Below are positions 21,373 through 21,977 of a stretch of 21,977 nucleotides of DNA, one piece after another. The first letter of the stretch is position 1; the number at the start of each line of letters is the position of its first letter. The translations under genes were made by a program, and so were the position numbers. A model generated the notes under the pieces. It did not search any database, was not told where the DNA came from, and was given only the letters and a program-made list of their open reading frames with translations. This DNA comes from a virus, in IMG/VR virus record IMGVR_UViG_3300023116_000404, positions 1 to 21,977 of that record; one strand, given 5' to 3'.

Positions 21373-21977
21373 TTGGCATTAACTAATAAACATAAAAAAA
21401 GAATTAAAGATGCATCATTAATGGTAAGCAGTCTTCGTAAAATGACAGAAGATATGCAGTCTATTAATGATGCATACTCTAAAGAGCTTGATGATATACT
21501 TAAAGCACTTGTATTAGGCAAACGTACAACTAAGGCTCAATCAAATGCATCTACACAAACTAATGCGGAAGTAGAAAATGCAGACAACACTAATTTAATT
21601 GCAGAGAAAGACCCAGAGTCTGCAGAAAGCACATACAGTGAAAAACATGAAAATCAAAGTGAGCAGAAAGAAGAGAAAAACCTCGTTGATTTAGAAACTA
21701 ACAACAATGCACCGCCGTCCTGGGCGAAAGATTTATATAAAAAAATACTAAAAATCTGTCATCCTGATAAGCTTAATATTAAAGACACATTAGATTTTGA
21801 AAAAAAGCTACATGCTGGGAAGTCATGTTTAAGATATTATAATACTGGAAATTATGAGTATATGATCATGGTTGGTGGCACAGTAGATACTTTTACAGAT
21901 AAACTATCACAAAACAAACAGTTAGAAATATTAAACAAAATTTATGCAGAAGATAATCAATCAATTCAATCTATACA
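21373..21977 (+). CDS. J-domain-like protein, 3' partial
   Basis: The frame is open from TTG at 21373 to the window end (at least 201 residues). TTG with GGATGA six bases upstream is the best start; the first in-frame ATG is at 21421 and has no Shine-Dalgarno. Residues about 1-55 form a basic then mixed helical region ('KHKKRIKDASLMVSSLRKM'); residues about 60-115 are a Gln/Asn/Glu-rich low-complexity linker; from about residue 117 a J-like domain begins ('WAKDLYKKILKICHPDKLN') with the HPD motif that triggers Hsp70 ATPase. The J domain is at the C-terminal side, unlike DnaJ. This could direct host DnaK to a phage target, or be a degenerate J-like fold with another role. It starts two bases after the preceding stop. 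Confidence 0.6.
   Translation, partial: MALTNKHKKRIKDASLMVSSLRKMTEDMQSINDAYSKELDDILKALVLGKRTTKAQSNASTQTNAEVENADNTNLIAEKDPESAESTYSEKHENQSEQKEEKNLVDLETNNNAPPSWAKDLYKKILKICHPDKLNIKDTLDFEKKLHAGKSCLRYYNTGNYEYMIMVGGTVDTFTDKLSQNKQLEILNKIYAEDNQSIQSI

Overview
The window looks like part of a large, AT-rich, lytic tailed-phage genome (myovirus type, T4-like replisome), probably marine or freshwater. The grounds are: a contractile-tail baseplate cluster (LysM-type gp53-like wedge and a gp27-like hub); a recombination/replication set (gp32-like SSB, RecA/UvsX, 5'-3' exonuclease, DnaB/gp41 helicase); nucleotide and DNA-modification enzymes; an endolysin; and tightly packed genes, all on the + strand. There are no rRNA, integrase, IS or CRISPR features and no tRNA that I can see. 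The host cannot be fixed. A short acidic lipoprotein with an 'ACGDDKEDT' start hints at a Gram-negative host, at low confidence.

Layout. (1) 1-5718: three virion genes, namely a large structural protein cut by the left edge, a small LysM-like baseplate wedge protein and a 964-aa hub-like protein. (2) 5719-7671: an unusually small family A DNA polymerase core (345 aa) behind its own promoter, then two unrecognised small genes. (3) 7672-14755: SSB with a structured leader, a strong terminator, then RecA, flap exonuclease, replicative helicase and adenosylcobalamin-dependent ribonucleotide reductase in near-continuous order, closed by a second terminator. (4) 14756-16802: ClpP-like peptidase, a cysteine-rich Dps/ferritin-like protein and a zinc amidase endolysin. 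(5) 16803-18796: type II glutamine synthetase overlapping a Dam-type adenine methyltransferase. (6) 18797-21977: a 54-aa lipoprotein, a candidate structured RNA, ThyX, a coiled-coil membrane protein, an Fpg/Nei glycosylase with a zincless finger, a small unknown and a J-domain protein cut by the right edge.

How it fits together: SSB, RecA, exonuclease, helicase and the mini polymerase form the replication/recombination machinery. Class II RNR and ThyX supply dNTPs, including dTMP without a folate-oxidising ThyA/DHFR pair. Dam and Fpg/Nei modify and repair the DNA. Glutamine synthetase may supply amide nitrogen for nucleotide synthesis, and the Dps-like protein may deal with iron or peroxide. 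The least expected items are the stand-alone polymerase core, the viral GSII, the Dps-like protein, the folded SSB leader, and the GC-richer structured region upstream of thyX.
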